Positions 1 to 8,322 of a stretch of 25,231 bases of DNA are shown here, one piece after another. Positions within the stretch are counted from its first letter, which is position 1; the number at the start of each line of letters is the position of its first letter. Source of the DNA: a virus. Made by a program: the position numbers and the translations under genes. The DNA lies in the IMG/VR virus record IMGVR_UViG_3300025101_000167, positions 1 to 25,231 of that record; one strand, 5' to 3'. The notes under the pieces are model-generated. The model saw nothing but the letters and a program-made list of their open reading frames with translations. It did not search any database and was not told the origin of the DNA.

Positions 1-37
1 GGTAATTTCATAGCCCAAAATTTTTCTAGGCATTTCG

Positions 38-54
38 TGTAAATAGAATTTACA
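38..54. repeat. Inverted repeat TGTAAAT-AGA-ATTTACA
   Basis: Perfect 7-base arms at 38-44 and 48-54 are separated by three bases. This looks like a binding site for a dimeric protein. The same heptamer recurs as a second inverted pair at 136-142 and 160-166. Confidence 0.6.
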
Positions 55-103
55 TGGCTTAACAAATCACATTTTTATATTTTTGTAACCTTAATCGTAG
101 TGC

Positions 104-114
104 GGTATTATACC
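104..114. repeat. Perfect palindrome GGTATTATACC
   Basis: Five-base arms GGTAT and ATACC flank one central base. It lies between the two TGTAAAT pairs. It could be part of a nicking or operator site, but its size alone does not prove function. Confidence 0.3.
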
Positions 115-135
115 ATATATAAACAATTACGCTAT

Positions 136-166
136 TGTAAATAATAAGCGTATTATCTAATTTACA
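136..166. repeat. Second inverted TGTAAAT/ATTTACA pair abutting the terS start
   Basis: Arms are at 136-142 and 160-166 with a 17-base spacer. The spacer includes the right half of a TACGCT/AGCGTA dyad. The right arm ends one base before the ATG of the small terminase gene, in the place where a ribosome binding site would lie, so a bound protein could also affect that gene's expression. Confidence 0.5.
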
Positions 167-167
167 A

Positions 168-680
168 ATGTCTCTTATCACCAGAAAAGAAGCAGCAGAG
201 AAGATGGGAATAACTATACAAGCGGTTTATATGGCTATAAAGCAAGGTCGTTTGACTGCTATGGAGGATAGTCAAGGAAATATCGTTATTAATAGCGACA
301 CTATGGTTGCTGAGATGAAAAAGAATGGACAATATCGCAGAATGAAAAATAATGCAGTTTTGCCTACAACATCAACATCACCTAAAAAGAAAAAATATTC
401 TTCTACAAAAGATGCAATACCAGAATATGAGGAGAGTAAAGCAAGGACAGAACATCTAAAAGCAGAATTATTAGAGTTAGAGCGTAAACAAAAAGAAGAC
501 TCACTTGTTTCGATGCAAGAAGTGCAACTTAAGTGGACTGAGATTATTACAACAGCAAGAACAAAACTATTAGGAATATCATCTAAAGCAAAACAAAGAT
601 TACCTGATTTAGATACAAATGCAGTTAGTTGTATAGATGACATTGTTAGAGAAGCATTAGAAGAATTATCTGCTGCATGA
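168..680 (+). CDS. terS: Terminase small subunit, lambda gpNu1-like
   Basis: This 170-residue protein resembles lambda gpNu1, which binds the packaging site and brings in the large subunit. Residues 1-30 form a winged-helix/excisionase-like helix-turn-helix (ITRKEAAEKMGIT, then QAVYMAIKQGRL). A basic linker follows at about 55-75. A charged helical region at about 85-165 (ARTEHLKAELLELERKQKE, later TTARTKLLGISSKAKQRLP) has the pattern of the Nu1 family. The ATG at 168 is kept because a later start would cut into the helix-turn-helix, although no Shine-Dalgarno is visible. The stop overlaps the large subunit start (ATGA). The assignment rests on pattern and gene order. Confidence 0.85.
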   Translation: MSLITRKEAAEKMGITIQAVYMAIKQGRLTAMEDSQGNIVINSDTMVAEMKKNGQYRRMKNNAVLPTTSTSPKKKKYSSTKDAIPEYEESKARTEHLKAELLELERKQKEDSLVSMQEVQLKWTEIITTARTKLLGISSKAKQRLPDLDTNAVSCIDDIVREALEELSAA

Positions 681-2548
681 GTAATCTTTTATTACTAGAA
701 AAAACTGCATTTAATAGTTTTAAACCTCCTGAGAAGCTTGGTCTTAGTGATTGGGCAGATCAATATGCTTATTTATCTACAGAAAGTTCAGCCGAAGGTG
801 GTAGGTGGAGGACATTGCCATATCAGAAAGGAATTATGGATGCAATAACTGATCCTGATATAGAACAGGTGACAGTTATGAAATCAGCTAGGGTTGGATA
901 TACAAAGATTTTGAATCATATAATTGCATATCATATACACCAGGACTCCTGCCCCATAATGGTCGTACAGCCTACGATTGAGGACGCGACTGGTTACTCA
1001 AAAGAAGAGGTCGCTCCAATGTTGCGAGACACACCTTGTTTACAAGGGTTAGTGAGTGATCCGAAAGCAAAAGATGGATCTAATACATTGCTACAGAAAA
1101 ATTTCCCTGGTGGAACATTATCTTTAGTTGGTGCAAACTCACCGAGAGGATTTAGAAGAGTTAGTCGTAGAGTTGTACTTTTTGACGAGGTTGATGGTTA
1201 TCCATTAGGCGGTGCGGGTACTGAAGGAGATCAAATTAAGCTTGGTATAAGAAGAACAGAATATTACTGGAATCGCAAAATAGTTTCTGGTTCTACACCT
1301 ACCATCAAAGATTTTTCTCGTATAGAGAGAATGTTTTTACAGACAAATCAGATGAGATATTACTGTCCATGTCCTGAGTGTGGTCATATGCAATATTTAA
1401 GATGGTCACAATTTACATGGCAAAATGATGATCCCGATACTGTTAGATACAAATGTGAGTCATGTAATCATTTGATTCCAGATACAAAGAAAAGATATAT
1501 GGTAGAACGTGGAGAATGGCGAGCAACTGCACCAGGCAAATCAAAACACGTTGGTTTTCATATATGGGCTGCATATTCATATTCACCTAATGCAAGTTGG
1601 CCTAATTTAGTAGAGGAGTTTTTAGAAAGTAAAGATGATCCAGAACAGTTAAAAACGTGGATTAATACTATTTTAGGTGAGACATGGGAGGATCAATATC
1701 AAGCAAAGGTTGGTGCTGACGCTTTAATGACTAGGGCAGCAGAAGCTAAATATGAGAGAGCAACCCCACCAAAAGAAGTTTTGTTTTTAACTGCGGGTAT
1801 TGATACACAAGATGACAGATTAAGTATGTCGGTTTTTGGTTTTGGTCGTAATGAAGAGATGTTTTTAATTGATAGACAAGTTATTTATGGCTCACCATCA
1901 AGGGCAGACGTTTGGAAACAATTAGATGAGATATTACTAGGTAAATTTATAAATGAAGATGGGAAGGAGATAAAAATAGAAAGTGCAGCGATTGATACAG
2001 GTGGTCACTTTACCCATGAGGTATATCAGTATGTCAGAGAACGATCACATATTGGATTAATTGGTATTAAAGGTGTCGGTCAAAAAGGTAAACCCGCTTT
2101 GGGTAAGCCTAGTAAGGTTGATATAAACTTTTCTGGTAAAGCATTAAAAAAAGGAGTGCAATTATTTCCTGTAGGAGTAGATGTTATCAAAACAACTCTT
2201 AGTAATAAATTAAAAGATGCAGAAATTGGTGAGGGGTATATACATTTTTATCCAACAATCACACCTGATTATTTTGAAGAGCTTACAGCAGAGCGACAAG
2301 TACTTAAATATAAGAATGGTTATCAAGAACGTGTATGGGTCAAAAAAAGCTCTGCCAGAAATGAAGCCTTAGATGAAATGGTTTATTCATGGGCTGCATA
2401 TCAGCGATTATTACAAAAATATGATCGTAGAACTATATTTGATCAGTTTGAAAGAAAAATTTACCCTAATGAGCCTGTTAAGGAAGCTAAGATAGACTTA
2501 AATCGTCCTAAATCGACTAAAAAGTCGAATTTTGTCTCTAATTGGTGA
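677..2548 (+). CDS. terL: Terminase large subunit, lambda gpA family
   Basis: This 623-residue packaging motor has the usual gpA length. The lambda-type Walker A variant KSARVGYTK is at about 69-77 and Walker B VVLFDEVD at 166-173. A zinc-binding cluster CPCPEC at 230-235 is completed by CESC at 260-263. The C-terminal nuclease has acidic residues in GIDTQDD (D376), AIDTGG (D440) and LDEMVY (D566). It works with the upstream small subunit to cut concatemers and pump DNA through the portal encoded two genes on. Codons at about 941-1000, which encode a conserved ATPase segment, are much richer in G+C than the rest of the gene. Confidence 0.96.
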   Translation: MSNLLLLEKTAFNSFKPPEKLGLSDWADQYAYLSTESSAEGGRWRTLPYQKGIMDAITDPDIEQVTVMKSARVGYTKILNHIIAYHIHQDSCPIMVVQPTIEDATGYSKEEVAPMLRDTPCLQGLVSDPKAKDGSNTLLQKNFPGGTLSLVGANSPRGFRRVSRRVVLFDEVDGYPLGGAGTEGDQIKLGIRRTEYYWNRKIVSGSTPTIKDFSRIERMFLQTNQMRYYCPCPECGHMQYLRWSQFTWQNDDPDTVRYKCESCNHLIPDTKKRYMVERGEWRATAPGKSKHVGFHIWAAYSYSPNASWPNLVEEFLESKDDPEQLKTWINTILGETWEDQYQAKVGADALMTRAAEAKYERATPPKEVLFLTAGIDTQDDRLSMSVFGFGRNEEMFLIDRQVIYGSPSRADVWKQLDEILLGKFINEDGKEIKIESAAIDTGGHFTHEVYQYVRERSHIGLIGIKGVGQKGKPALGKPSKVDINFSGKALKKGVQLFPVGVDVIKTTLSNKLKDAEIGEGYIHFYPTITPDYFEELTAERQVLKYKNGYQERVWVKKSSARNEALDEMVYSWAAYQRLLQKYDRRTIFDQFERKIYPNEPVKEAKIDLNRPKSTKKSNFVSNW

Positions 2549-2554
2549 TTAATT

Positions 2555-3139
2555 GTGCCTATTCCTTCTAAATTTAGACAAGGAGATTACGTTCAATGGA
2601 GGATTCCTTCAACAACGGATGTCTTTGGAAATAGTATTTCAAGTCCAGATTGGTCTGTTAAATATTATTTAAGAACAAACTCAGGGCCTATTGGTGCAAC
2701 TATCAATAGTTCTGTTCATAGTGATGGTTTTGAATTTACTATTGCAAGTAATGTTACACAAACTTTTCCGCCAGGAGATTGGTATTATCAAGCGGTTGCT
2801 GAAAAATCAGGAGCAGAAAAACAAACTATATTATCAGGAACTTTTGAAGTTATTGCTTCTTTAGTTTATTCTGGAACTCCTTTAAATTTTGATGGCAGAT
2901 TACAAATAGAAAAAGACTTAGAAACTATTGAAACAGCTATAAGAAATATTATTAGTGGTGGTGCGATACAAGAATATAAGATAGGAACTAGAACAGCAAA
3001 AAAATATGAATTAACAGAATTAAGATTACTTAAAGGTGAATTAAAAGCTGAGTTAATTAGAGCAAAACAAGCTGAAATAATTGATAATGGTCTTGGAAAT
3101 CCAAGAACAACTTTTGTACGTTTCGATAGGTCATTCTAA
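2555..3139 (+). CDS. gpW-like head-completion protein fused to an N-terminal beta domain
   Basis: The 194-residue product sits where lambda encodes the 68-residue gpW, between terminase and portal. Its C-terminal part, about 115-194, follows the gpW pattern: a helix (LETIETAIRNIISGG), a short beta element with basic residues (YKIGTRTAKKYE), a second helix (LTELRLLKGELKAELIRAK) and a Gly/Arg/Phe tail. gpW plugs the portal after DNA packaging. Residues 1-105 are beta-rich with an Ig-like or fibre-like look (DWSVKYYLRTNSG, FPPGDWYYQAVAEKSG) and are absent from gpW. The start is GTG with no clear Shine-Dalgarno, 6 bases after the terL stop. The stop overlaps the portal start by one base. The gpW call is moderate and the N-terminal role unknown. 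Confidence 0.7.
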   Translation: MPIPSKFRQGDYVQWRIPSTTDVFGNSISSPDWSVKYYLRTNSGPIGATINSSVHSDGFEFTIASNVTQTFPPGDWYYQAVAEKSGAEKQTILSGTFEVIASLVYSGTPLNFDGRLQIEKDLETIETAIRNIISGGAIQEYKIGTRTAKKYELTELRLLKGELKAELIRAKQAEIIDNGLGNPRTTFVRFDRSF

Positions 3140-4692
3140 TGGGTATTAGATCAAACATTGCTAGTGCAGTAAAACGAGTTTTAGGTTTTGGTGAAAAAGC
3201 TAATCCACTAAAAAACATAAGAGCTTATCAAGGAGCATTAGTTTCTAGGCTTACATCTGATTGGATGGCAAGTCAGCTTAGTGCTGATGCAGAGATTAGA
3301 AACAGTCTTAGGAAACTAAGAGATAGATCAAGGGAACTTGTAAGAAATAATCCTTACGCAAGACAAGCCAAGAGAACTACTCAAATAAATATTGTTGGAA
3401 CTGGTATGAAGTTTCAATCAAGGGTGTTACAGATTAGAGGTAATAGAAGAGATCAAAGAATAAATAATCTTATAGAGCAAAAATGGGCTGAATGGTCTGG
3501 TGCTAATAGTTGTGATTGTGCGGGAAGATATGGATTTCATGAGTTTGAGTGGTTAGCAGCGGGTGCTTTATGCGAGTCAGGTGAGGCAATATTTAGGATA
3601 GTTAGGCAACAGTTTGGAAACTCAAAAGTACCTCTTGCTTTACAGTTAATAGAGTCAGATTTATTAGATGAAGAATATACAGGTAAAACTTTAAAAATTA
3701 AGAATGAATGGCGAAACGGAGTGGAAATTGATGAGTGGGGAAGGCCAGTACGTTATGCCATTCTTACTAAACATCCAGGAGATGCTTATTACTTAGATTA
3801 TTCAAATAATCAAAAGTTGCATATTTTTATAAATGCAGATGACATCATCCACCTATACCTTCCAGAAAGGCCAGGCCAGAATCGTGGTGTGCCTTGGTTT
3901 CATAGTGTAATGGCTGATATGCATCAATTAGAAGGTTATGAAGAAGCAGCTGTCATTAGAGCTAGGGCGGGTGCAAGTATTATGGGATTTATACAAAACG
4001 ATCAAGGTGAGTTAATAGGCGATGAAGTACAAAATAATCAAAGGATACAATCTTTCTCGCCTGGTGAGTTTCGTTATCTAGCACCAAATGAAAGTATTAA
4101 CATTCCAGATATAGACTATCCATCTCAGCAGTATGAGATGTTTGTAAAAAATAAGATAAGACGTTTTGCAACAGGAATAGGTTGTAGTTTTGAAACTATA
4201 AGTAAAGATTTTAGTGAGACTAATTATTCAAGTTCAAGATTAAGTCTTTTAGAAGACAGAGAACATTGGAAGTTTTGTCAAAAATATTTGATAAATAATT
4301 TACATCTAAGAGTATTTAAAGAATGGATAAAATTAGCTGTTCTTGTAGGGGAATTAGATTTTGATGATTTTGCATTAAGACCAGAAAGATATGTAAAACC
4401 AAGATGGACTCCTCCCGCACAACACTACGTTGATCCTTTAAAGGAAGTAAAAGCTTTTAGAGAAGCAGAACAAGCGGGTTACATGAGTAAGGCACAAGTT
4501 ATAGCTGCTACAAATGGTGGCGATTATGACGATATTATTTCAGAAATATCAAGAGAACAGGAAGTTGCTAAAGAGTTAGGGGTTACATTAGATAAAGATC
4601 TTGATCTTGAGGTAGAGGTAGGTCAATTAGAACTTGATTTACCTACAGTACAACCAACAAGAGCTAAGAAAACACGCAAAAAAACTAAGTAA
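3139..4692 (+). CDS. Portal protein, lambda gpB family
   Basis: This 517-residue protein matches the lambda-type portal family in length and motifs. It has an N-terminal helical stretch ending RNNPYARQAKRTTQINIVGTG, which is the family hallmark at about 75-95. The central wing contains LIESDLLDEEY and DDIIHLYLPERPGQNRGVPWF (a conserved loop at about 235-255). The stem region has FETISKDFSETNYSSSRLS at about 350-368. Portals form the dodecameric ring through which DNA enters and to which the neck attaches. The C-terminus is acidic and then lysine/threonine-rich. The gene follows the gpW-like gene with a one-base overlap and precedes the capsid polyprotein by two bases. Confidence 0.93.
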   Translation: MGIRSNIASAVKRVLGFGEKANPLKNIRAYQGALVSRLTSDWMASQLSADAEIRNSLRKLRDRSRELVRNNPYARQAKRTTQINIVGTGMKFQSRVLQIRGNRRDQRINNLIEQKWAEWSGANSCDCAGRYGFHEFEWLAAGALCESGEAIFRIVRQQFGNSKVPLALQLIESDLLDEEYTGKTLKIKNEWRNGVEIDEWGRPVRYAILTKHPGDAYYLDYSNNQKLHIFINADDIIHLYLPERPGQNRGVPWFHSVMADMHQLEGYEEAAVIRARAGASIMGFIQNDQGELIGDEVQNNQRIQSFSPGEFRYLAPNESINIPDIDYPSQQYEMFVKNKIRRFATGIGCSFETISKDFSETNYSSSRLSLLEDREHWKFCQKYLINNLHLRVFKEWIKLAVLVGELDFDDFALRPERYVKPRWTPPAQHYVDPLKEVKAFREAEQAGYMSKAQVIAATNGGDYDDIISEISREQEVAKELGVTLDKDLDLEVEVGQLELDLPTVQPTRAKKTRKKTK

Positions 4693-4694
4693 TC

Positions 4695-7445
4695 ATGGCA
4701 AATGTAAGCGGAACTGAGATTAATCTCAAACCTACAGATGGGATGAAAACGGAAGCACAAAGATATAAAGATTGGAAAAAAGAAGGTAGAGCAGGTGGCA
4801 CACAAGTTGCAGCAGTTAGAGCGACTCAAATATTAAGTGGTTCAGAGCTTTCACCAGATGTTGTAGTAAGGATGTTTAGTTTCTTTAGTAGGCATGAGGT
4901 TGACAAAAAAGCAGAAGGTTTTAGTCCTGGTGAAAAGGGATATCCATCAAAAGGCAGGGTCGCATGGGCAGCCTGGGGAGGTGATGCGGGCTTTAGTTGG
5001 AGTAGAGGTAAAGCTTCTGCTATTAAGAAAGCTAGAGAAAGGGCAGAACCAATAGAACTTGCAAGACCATATCCAAACGAACACGCAGCTACTATTACAA
5101 ATCCAGAACAATATGATACATTTAGGCGGTCAAACAATGAAGGTTCACAAGGGGTAGACTTTATTTTTGGTATAAAGAATAATGAAGAGGGTGCTGAACT
5201 TCAATCAATAAGATTCAGACTGTCTGAATATTCTGTCTCCCAAGCTAAATCTTGGCTTGATAGAAACGAATTTGATCCCATCAAGTTTGAACCCGCTACT
5301 AACGAAAAATCTATGACTGAATCTAAAACAGTTGAGAAAAGAGCCGAACCTGATGGTTTGAAGGTCGGTGATTTTGTCAGGTGGAACTCTAGTGGTGGTA
5401 CAGCTAGAGGTAAAATTGATCGCATTGTAAGAGATGGATCAATAGATGTACCAGATAGTTCCTTTACTATTACAGGAACAGCAGAAGATCCCGCTGCACT
5501 CATTACTTTATATAGGAATGGTGAGGCTACAGATCGTAAGGTTGGTCATAAGTTTTCTACTTTGACTAAGATCGCAGCTATCAGAACAATAGAGTCTGAT
5601 GACAAATTGGAAAGAAAAGAAGTTACTGATTTTAAAAATGTAAAATCAAGAACATTTGAATTTCCTTTCAGTTCTGAGTACCCAGTAACTCGTTATTTCG
5701 GGAAAGAAATACTCTCACATGAACGTGGTGCTGCTGATCTTTCAAGACTGAATGATGGCGGTGCAGTTTTGTTTAATCACAATATGGACAAACCAATAGG
5801 TGTAGTTGAGTCTGCATATATTGGAGAAGACAAACGTGGTTATGCAAAGATTCGTTTCTCAAGGAGCAAGTTTGCATCCGAAATCTTAGAAGATGTTAAA
5901 GATGGAATTATCCGAGGCATTAGTTTTGGATATTCTATAAATGATATTGATGAGACTGAAGAAGGTATGCTCGCAAGGTCATGGTCTGTACACGAATTGT
6001 CAGTTGTAACTGTGCCAGCAGATCCAACAATAGGCTTTGGTAGAAGCTTGATTACACCCTCACAAGGTAATAGTATTACTATGGAAGATAAGTCACCTAT
6101 TAAGGAGATTAATTCTGCGGATGATTCCGCATCACCCTCTGTTCGTATTATGGAAGAACCAATCAAAGAAACTCAGGTTGAAGCGGAGAAATCCGTTGAA
6201 ATCGACATCAAAGCCGAAGTTCAACGTGCTATTGATGAAAACAACGCTCGTACAGCATCTATCACTTCTTTATGTCGTGAATTTGGAGAGTATGGAGCAG
6301 AAGACATAGCTGAAACTCTAATTAAAGGCAACAAATCTGTTGTTGAAGCAAGAGCAGCTATCCTCGATCTTGTTAAAAACAAGGCAGAGGTCAATAATAC
6401 CCCTATTCGTTCAACAGACATGACAACTAATGAAGTTGGTTTAGAACCAAAAGAAGTTAAAAAGTTTTCTTTCTTAAGAGCTTTAAATGCACTAGCAAAT
6501 CCAAATGACAGATCAGCACAAGAAGCTGCTGCATTTGAAAGAGAAGTTTCAGACGAAGCATCTAAGCGTTATGACAAGCCAGCAAATGGTATTTTAGTTC
6601 CTAACGAAGTTTTACAAAGAGATTTGAATGTTGGTAGTGCAACTGCGGGTGGTAACTTAGTTCCAACTGATTTATTGTCTGGTTCTTTTATCGATATTCT
6701 TCGTAAGAGAATGGCTGTTATGGCTGCGAATCCTACTATGTTGACTGGATTATCAGGAAATATTGCAATTCCTAGAATGACTCAAAGTGCCTCTGGATTC
6801 TTTGTTGGAGAAGGTGCAGAACCAACAGAATCACAGCAAGCTTTTGATCAAGTCAACATGACACCTAAGACAGTTGGTGGTGTTGTTGAGTTCACAAGAC
6901 GCTTGTTATTGCAGTCATCTATAGATGTTGAATCTATGATTAGAGACGATATAGCTCGCGTAATTGCTACTAAATTAGATAACGCAGCTATCTATGGTAC
7001 AGGTTCTTCAAACCAACCTTTAGGCATTAAAGATACAACAGGTGTTGGTACACAATCTTTAACTAGTTTTGGTACTTTTGCTGAGTATATCGGTATGGAA
7101 ACAGATGTTGCCGCAGCAAATGCTGATGTAGCAAATATGTTCTATATCATTAACTCATCTGCTAGAGGTGCTTTAAAGTCAACAGAAAAGACAAGCACAT
7201 CAACTGCTAATTTCGTTTTTGAAAACAATGAAATTAATGGCTATCCAGTTATTGTTTCTAACCAACTTGCTAACAACGATGCGTTATTCGGTGACTTCAG
7301 CCAGTTCTGTATTGGAATGTGGAGTGGTTTAGATTTAACAGTAGACACAATCACAAAGGCGGGTAGTGGCACAGTTAAGATTGTGGCTTTACAAGATGTA
7401 GATTTTGCTATTAAGCAACCAACTGCTTTCTGTTTCGCAACATAA
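4695..7445 (+). CDS. Multi-domain prohead protease and major capsid protein fusion
   Basis: A single uninterrupted 916-residue frame combines several modules. About 10-105 is a small domain with the motif KAEGFSPGEKGYPSKGRVAW then WGGDAG, seen in various phage proteins. About 125-205 is a second accessory domain resembling parts of XkdF-like head proteins. About 220-295 resembles the small HVA1/Tudor-like fold (VGDFVRWNSSGGTARGKI). About 315-455 is an HK97-type prohead protease with likely catalytic His362 (LFNHN) and Ser410 (RGISFGYS). About 490-570 is a helical delta/scaffold segment. About 590-916 is an HK97-fold major capsid protein (SATAGGNLVP, FFVGEGAE, LDNAAIYGTGSSNQPLGI). HK97-like phages usually encode protease and capsid separately or as a two-part fusion. 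Maturation probably cuts near 575-640. No Shine-Dalgarno is obvious before the ATG. Confidence 0.93.
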   Translation: MANVSGTEINLKPTDGMKTEAQRYKDWKKEGRAGGTQVAAVRATQILSGSELSPDVVVRMFSFFSRHEVDKKAEGFSPGEKGYPSKGRVAWAAWGGDAGFSWSRGKASAIKKARERAEPIELARPYPNEHAATITNPEQYDTFRRSNNEGSQGVDFIFGIKNNEEGAELQSIRFRLSEYSVSQAKSWLDRNEFDPIKFEPATNEKSMTESKTVEKRAEPDGLKVGDFVRWNSSGGTARGKIDRIVRDGSIDVPDSSFTITGTAEDPAALITLYRNGEATDRKVGHKFSTLTKIAAIRTIESDDKLERKEVTDFKNVKSRTFEFPFSSEYPVTRYFGKEILSHERGAADLSRLNDGGAVLFNHNMDKPIGVVESAYIGEDKRGYAKIRFSRSKFASEILEDVKDGIIRGISFGYSINDIDETEEGMLARSWSVHELSVVTVPADPTIGFGRSLITPSQGNSITMEDKSPIKEINSADDSASPSVRIMEEPIKETQVEAEKSVEIDIKAEVQRAIDENNARTASITSLCREFGEYGAEDIAETLIKGNKSVVEARAAILDLVKNKAEVNNTPIRSTDMTTNEVGLEPKEVKKFSFLRALNALANPNDRSAQEAAAFEREVSDEASKRYDKPANGILVPNEVLQRDLNVGSATAGGNLVPTDLLSGSFIDILRKRMAVMAANPTMLTGLSGNIAIPRMTQSASGFFVGEGAEPTESQQAFDQVNMTPKTVGGVVEFTRRLLLQSSIDVESMIRDDIARVIATKLDNAAIYGTGSSNQPLGIKDTTGVGTQSLTSFGTFAEYIGMETDVAAANADVANMFYIINSSARGALKSTEKTSTSTANFVFENNEINGYPVIVSNQLANNDALFGDFSQFCIGMWSGLDLTVDTITKAGSGTVKIVALQDVDFAIKQPTAFCFAT

Positions 7446-7446
7446 C

Positions 7447-7629
7447 ATGAAAGTTGAGTTAATAAGATCAACAATGATAGCTGGCACTCCTACGAGTGTC
7501 GGCTCTTCTATAGAAGTAGAAGATAATGTTGCTCGTATGCTTATTCTTAGTGGCAAGGCAATCGAATATGTAGAGAAGCCAAAGCCAAAAGCAAAGAAAA
7601 AACCTACCCCTAAAAAAGAGGAGACTTAA
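7447..7629 (+). CDS. Small head-region protein (60 residues)
   Basis: This basic 60-residue product begins MKVELIRSTMIAGTPTSVG and continues with SIEVEDNVARMLILSGKAIEYV, a short beta-rich pattern common in small phage proteins placed between capsid and connector genes. Its last 18 residues are a Lys/Pro-rich tail. The ATG at 7447 is chosen over an upstream in-frame ATG at 7405 because the earlier one would overlap 41 bases of the capsid C-terminus and adds a sequence unlike the family. The precise role is unknown; head completion or capsid association is inferred from position. Confidence 0.75.
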   Translation: MKVELIRSTMIAGTPTSVGSSIEVEDNVARMLILSGKAIEYVEKPKPKAKKKPTPKKEET

Positions 7630-7630
7630 A

Positions 7631-8014
7631 GTGGCTATTATTCAACAAAATTTAGAAAAACTAGATATTACAGCAGCAGTAGCTTCTGCCTCTGTAACAG
7701 CAACAGCAACATCAAGTGCCATTGATTTAAAAGAATTTGATGGAGATGTTCTGCTAGTTCTTAACTGTGCTGCGGGTACAGGCTCATCACCGACTTTAGA
7801 TATTAAAGTTCAAGATTCTGATACATCAGGTGGTTCTTATGGAGACTTGTCTGGTGCTACGTTTACTCAAGTAACAACATCAGCATCAGCACAAACTCTT
7901 GAAGTAAACAAAGATGAGTGCAAGAGATTTATCAAAATCGTACAAACAGTTGGTGGCTCATCACCTGTTTTTGTATATGGGATCTCATTAGTTGCAGCTA
8001 AAAAATACGGTTAA
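7631..8014 (+). CDS. Putative capsid decoration or head-stabilising protein
   Basis: This 127-residue protein is rich in Ala, Ser, Thr and Val with no long helix, which suggests a beta-sandwich. The stretch LDIKVQDSDTSGGSYGDLSG and the end FVYGISLVAAKKYG follow a pattern I recall in small structural proteins downstream of HK97-type capsids. Position suggests a shell decoration protein, replacing the lambda gpD slot, but the family name is uncertain. The start is GTG, supported by a strong Shine-Dalgarno GAGGAG at 7618-7623. The gene ends just before an intrinsic terminator, which fits the need to make head proteins in excess. Confidence 0.65.
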   Translation: MAIIQQNLEKLDITAAVASASVTATATSSAIDLKEFDGDVLLVLNCAAGTGSSPTLDIKVQDSDTSGGSYGDLSGATFTQVTTSASAQTLEVNKDECKRFIKIVQTVGGSSPVFVYGISLVAAKKYG

Positions 8015-8019
8015 AATAT

Positions 8020-8042
8020 AGCCCCATATGGGGCTTTTTATT
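8020..8042 (+). terminator. Intrinsic (Rho-independent) terminator after the head genes
   Basis: The perfect palindrome AGCCCCATATGGGGCT at 8020-8035 gives a six-pair, G+C-rich stem with a four-base loop and is followed directly by a run of five T (8035-8039) and further A/T. It is the clearest terminator in the window. It fills the whole gap between the decoration-like gene and the next start at 8043, so downstream tail genes need read-through, antitermination or their own promoter. Confidence 0.88.
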
Positions 8043-8321
8043 ATGGCTTTTACTGAAGACTTAAGTGCATTTTTTATTGATTTTTCAGATACCGTTTTTT
8101 TTAATGGCGATTTTTATAAAGGTATCTTAGATGAACCTGATGAAATAGTTGCAGACGATAGAGTTTTAACAACTGATTATCAATTAACAGCTAAATCTAG
8201 TGATTTATCTAATTTAGTTTTTGATGATGATATTAAAATTAATGATATTGCTTATAAAGTAAGAAGCACAAGAAAAATTGATGATGGTAATTTATGTATT
8301 GTTTCTTTAATGAAGGTATAA
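8043..8321 (+). CDS. Head-tail joining protein, gpFII-like
   Basis: This 92-residue acidic protein lies at the head-tail boundary. Its pattern matches lambda gpFII: an N-terminal helix, a strand pair with ILDEPDE (compare the DDPEN turn in FII), a middle segment LTAKSSDLSNLVFDDDIKIN and a closing strand pair KVRSTRKIDDGNLCIVSL. gpFII-type proteins sit on the head connector and give the tail its docking surface. The ATG at 8043 is chosen over one at 8028, which lies inside the terminator stem. There is no Shine-Dalgarno because the terminator occupies that space, so initiation may be weak or coupled to read-through. Confidence 0.68.
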   Translation: MAFTEDLSAFFIDFSDTVFFNGDFYKGILDEPDEIVADDRVLTTDYQLTAKSSDLSNLVFDDDIKINDIAYKVRSTRKIDDGNLCIVSLMKV

Positions 8322-8322
8322 A

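Larger units (their letters stand above)
1..167. promoter_or_regulatory. Non-coding region before terminase genes; candidate cos/terminase-binding or operator region
   Basis: No plausible gene lies here. The stretch is A+T-rich and has several dyads: two inverted pairs of TGTAAAT, a perfect palindrome GGTATTATACC at 104-114, and a TACGCT/AGCGTA dyad at 128-133 and 147-152. In lambda the cohesive-end site and the gpNu1 binding sites sit directly upstream of the small terminase gene, so this position suits a packaging site. A late promoter or operator is an equal alternative. No convincing -35/-10 pair with good spacing was found. Confidence 0.45.

Noticed and set aside
4826-5137. 103-residue open frame on the minus strand within the capsid polyprotein gene
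   Set aside because: It lies opposite a clearly coding domain with conserved motifs; its product is low in recognisable pattern and no minus-strand gene or promoter is seen anywhere in the window.
8028-8042. Upstream ATG for the FII-like gene
   Set aside because: It lies inside the terminator stem and would add five residues (MGLFI) not expected for the family; the ATG at 8043 is better.
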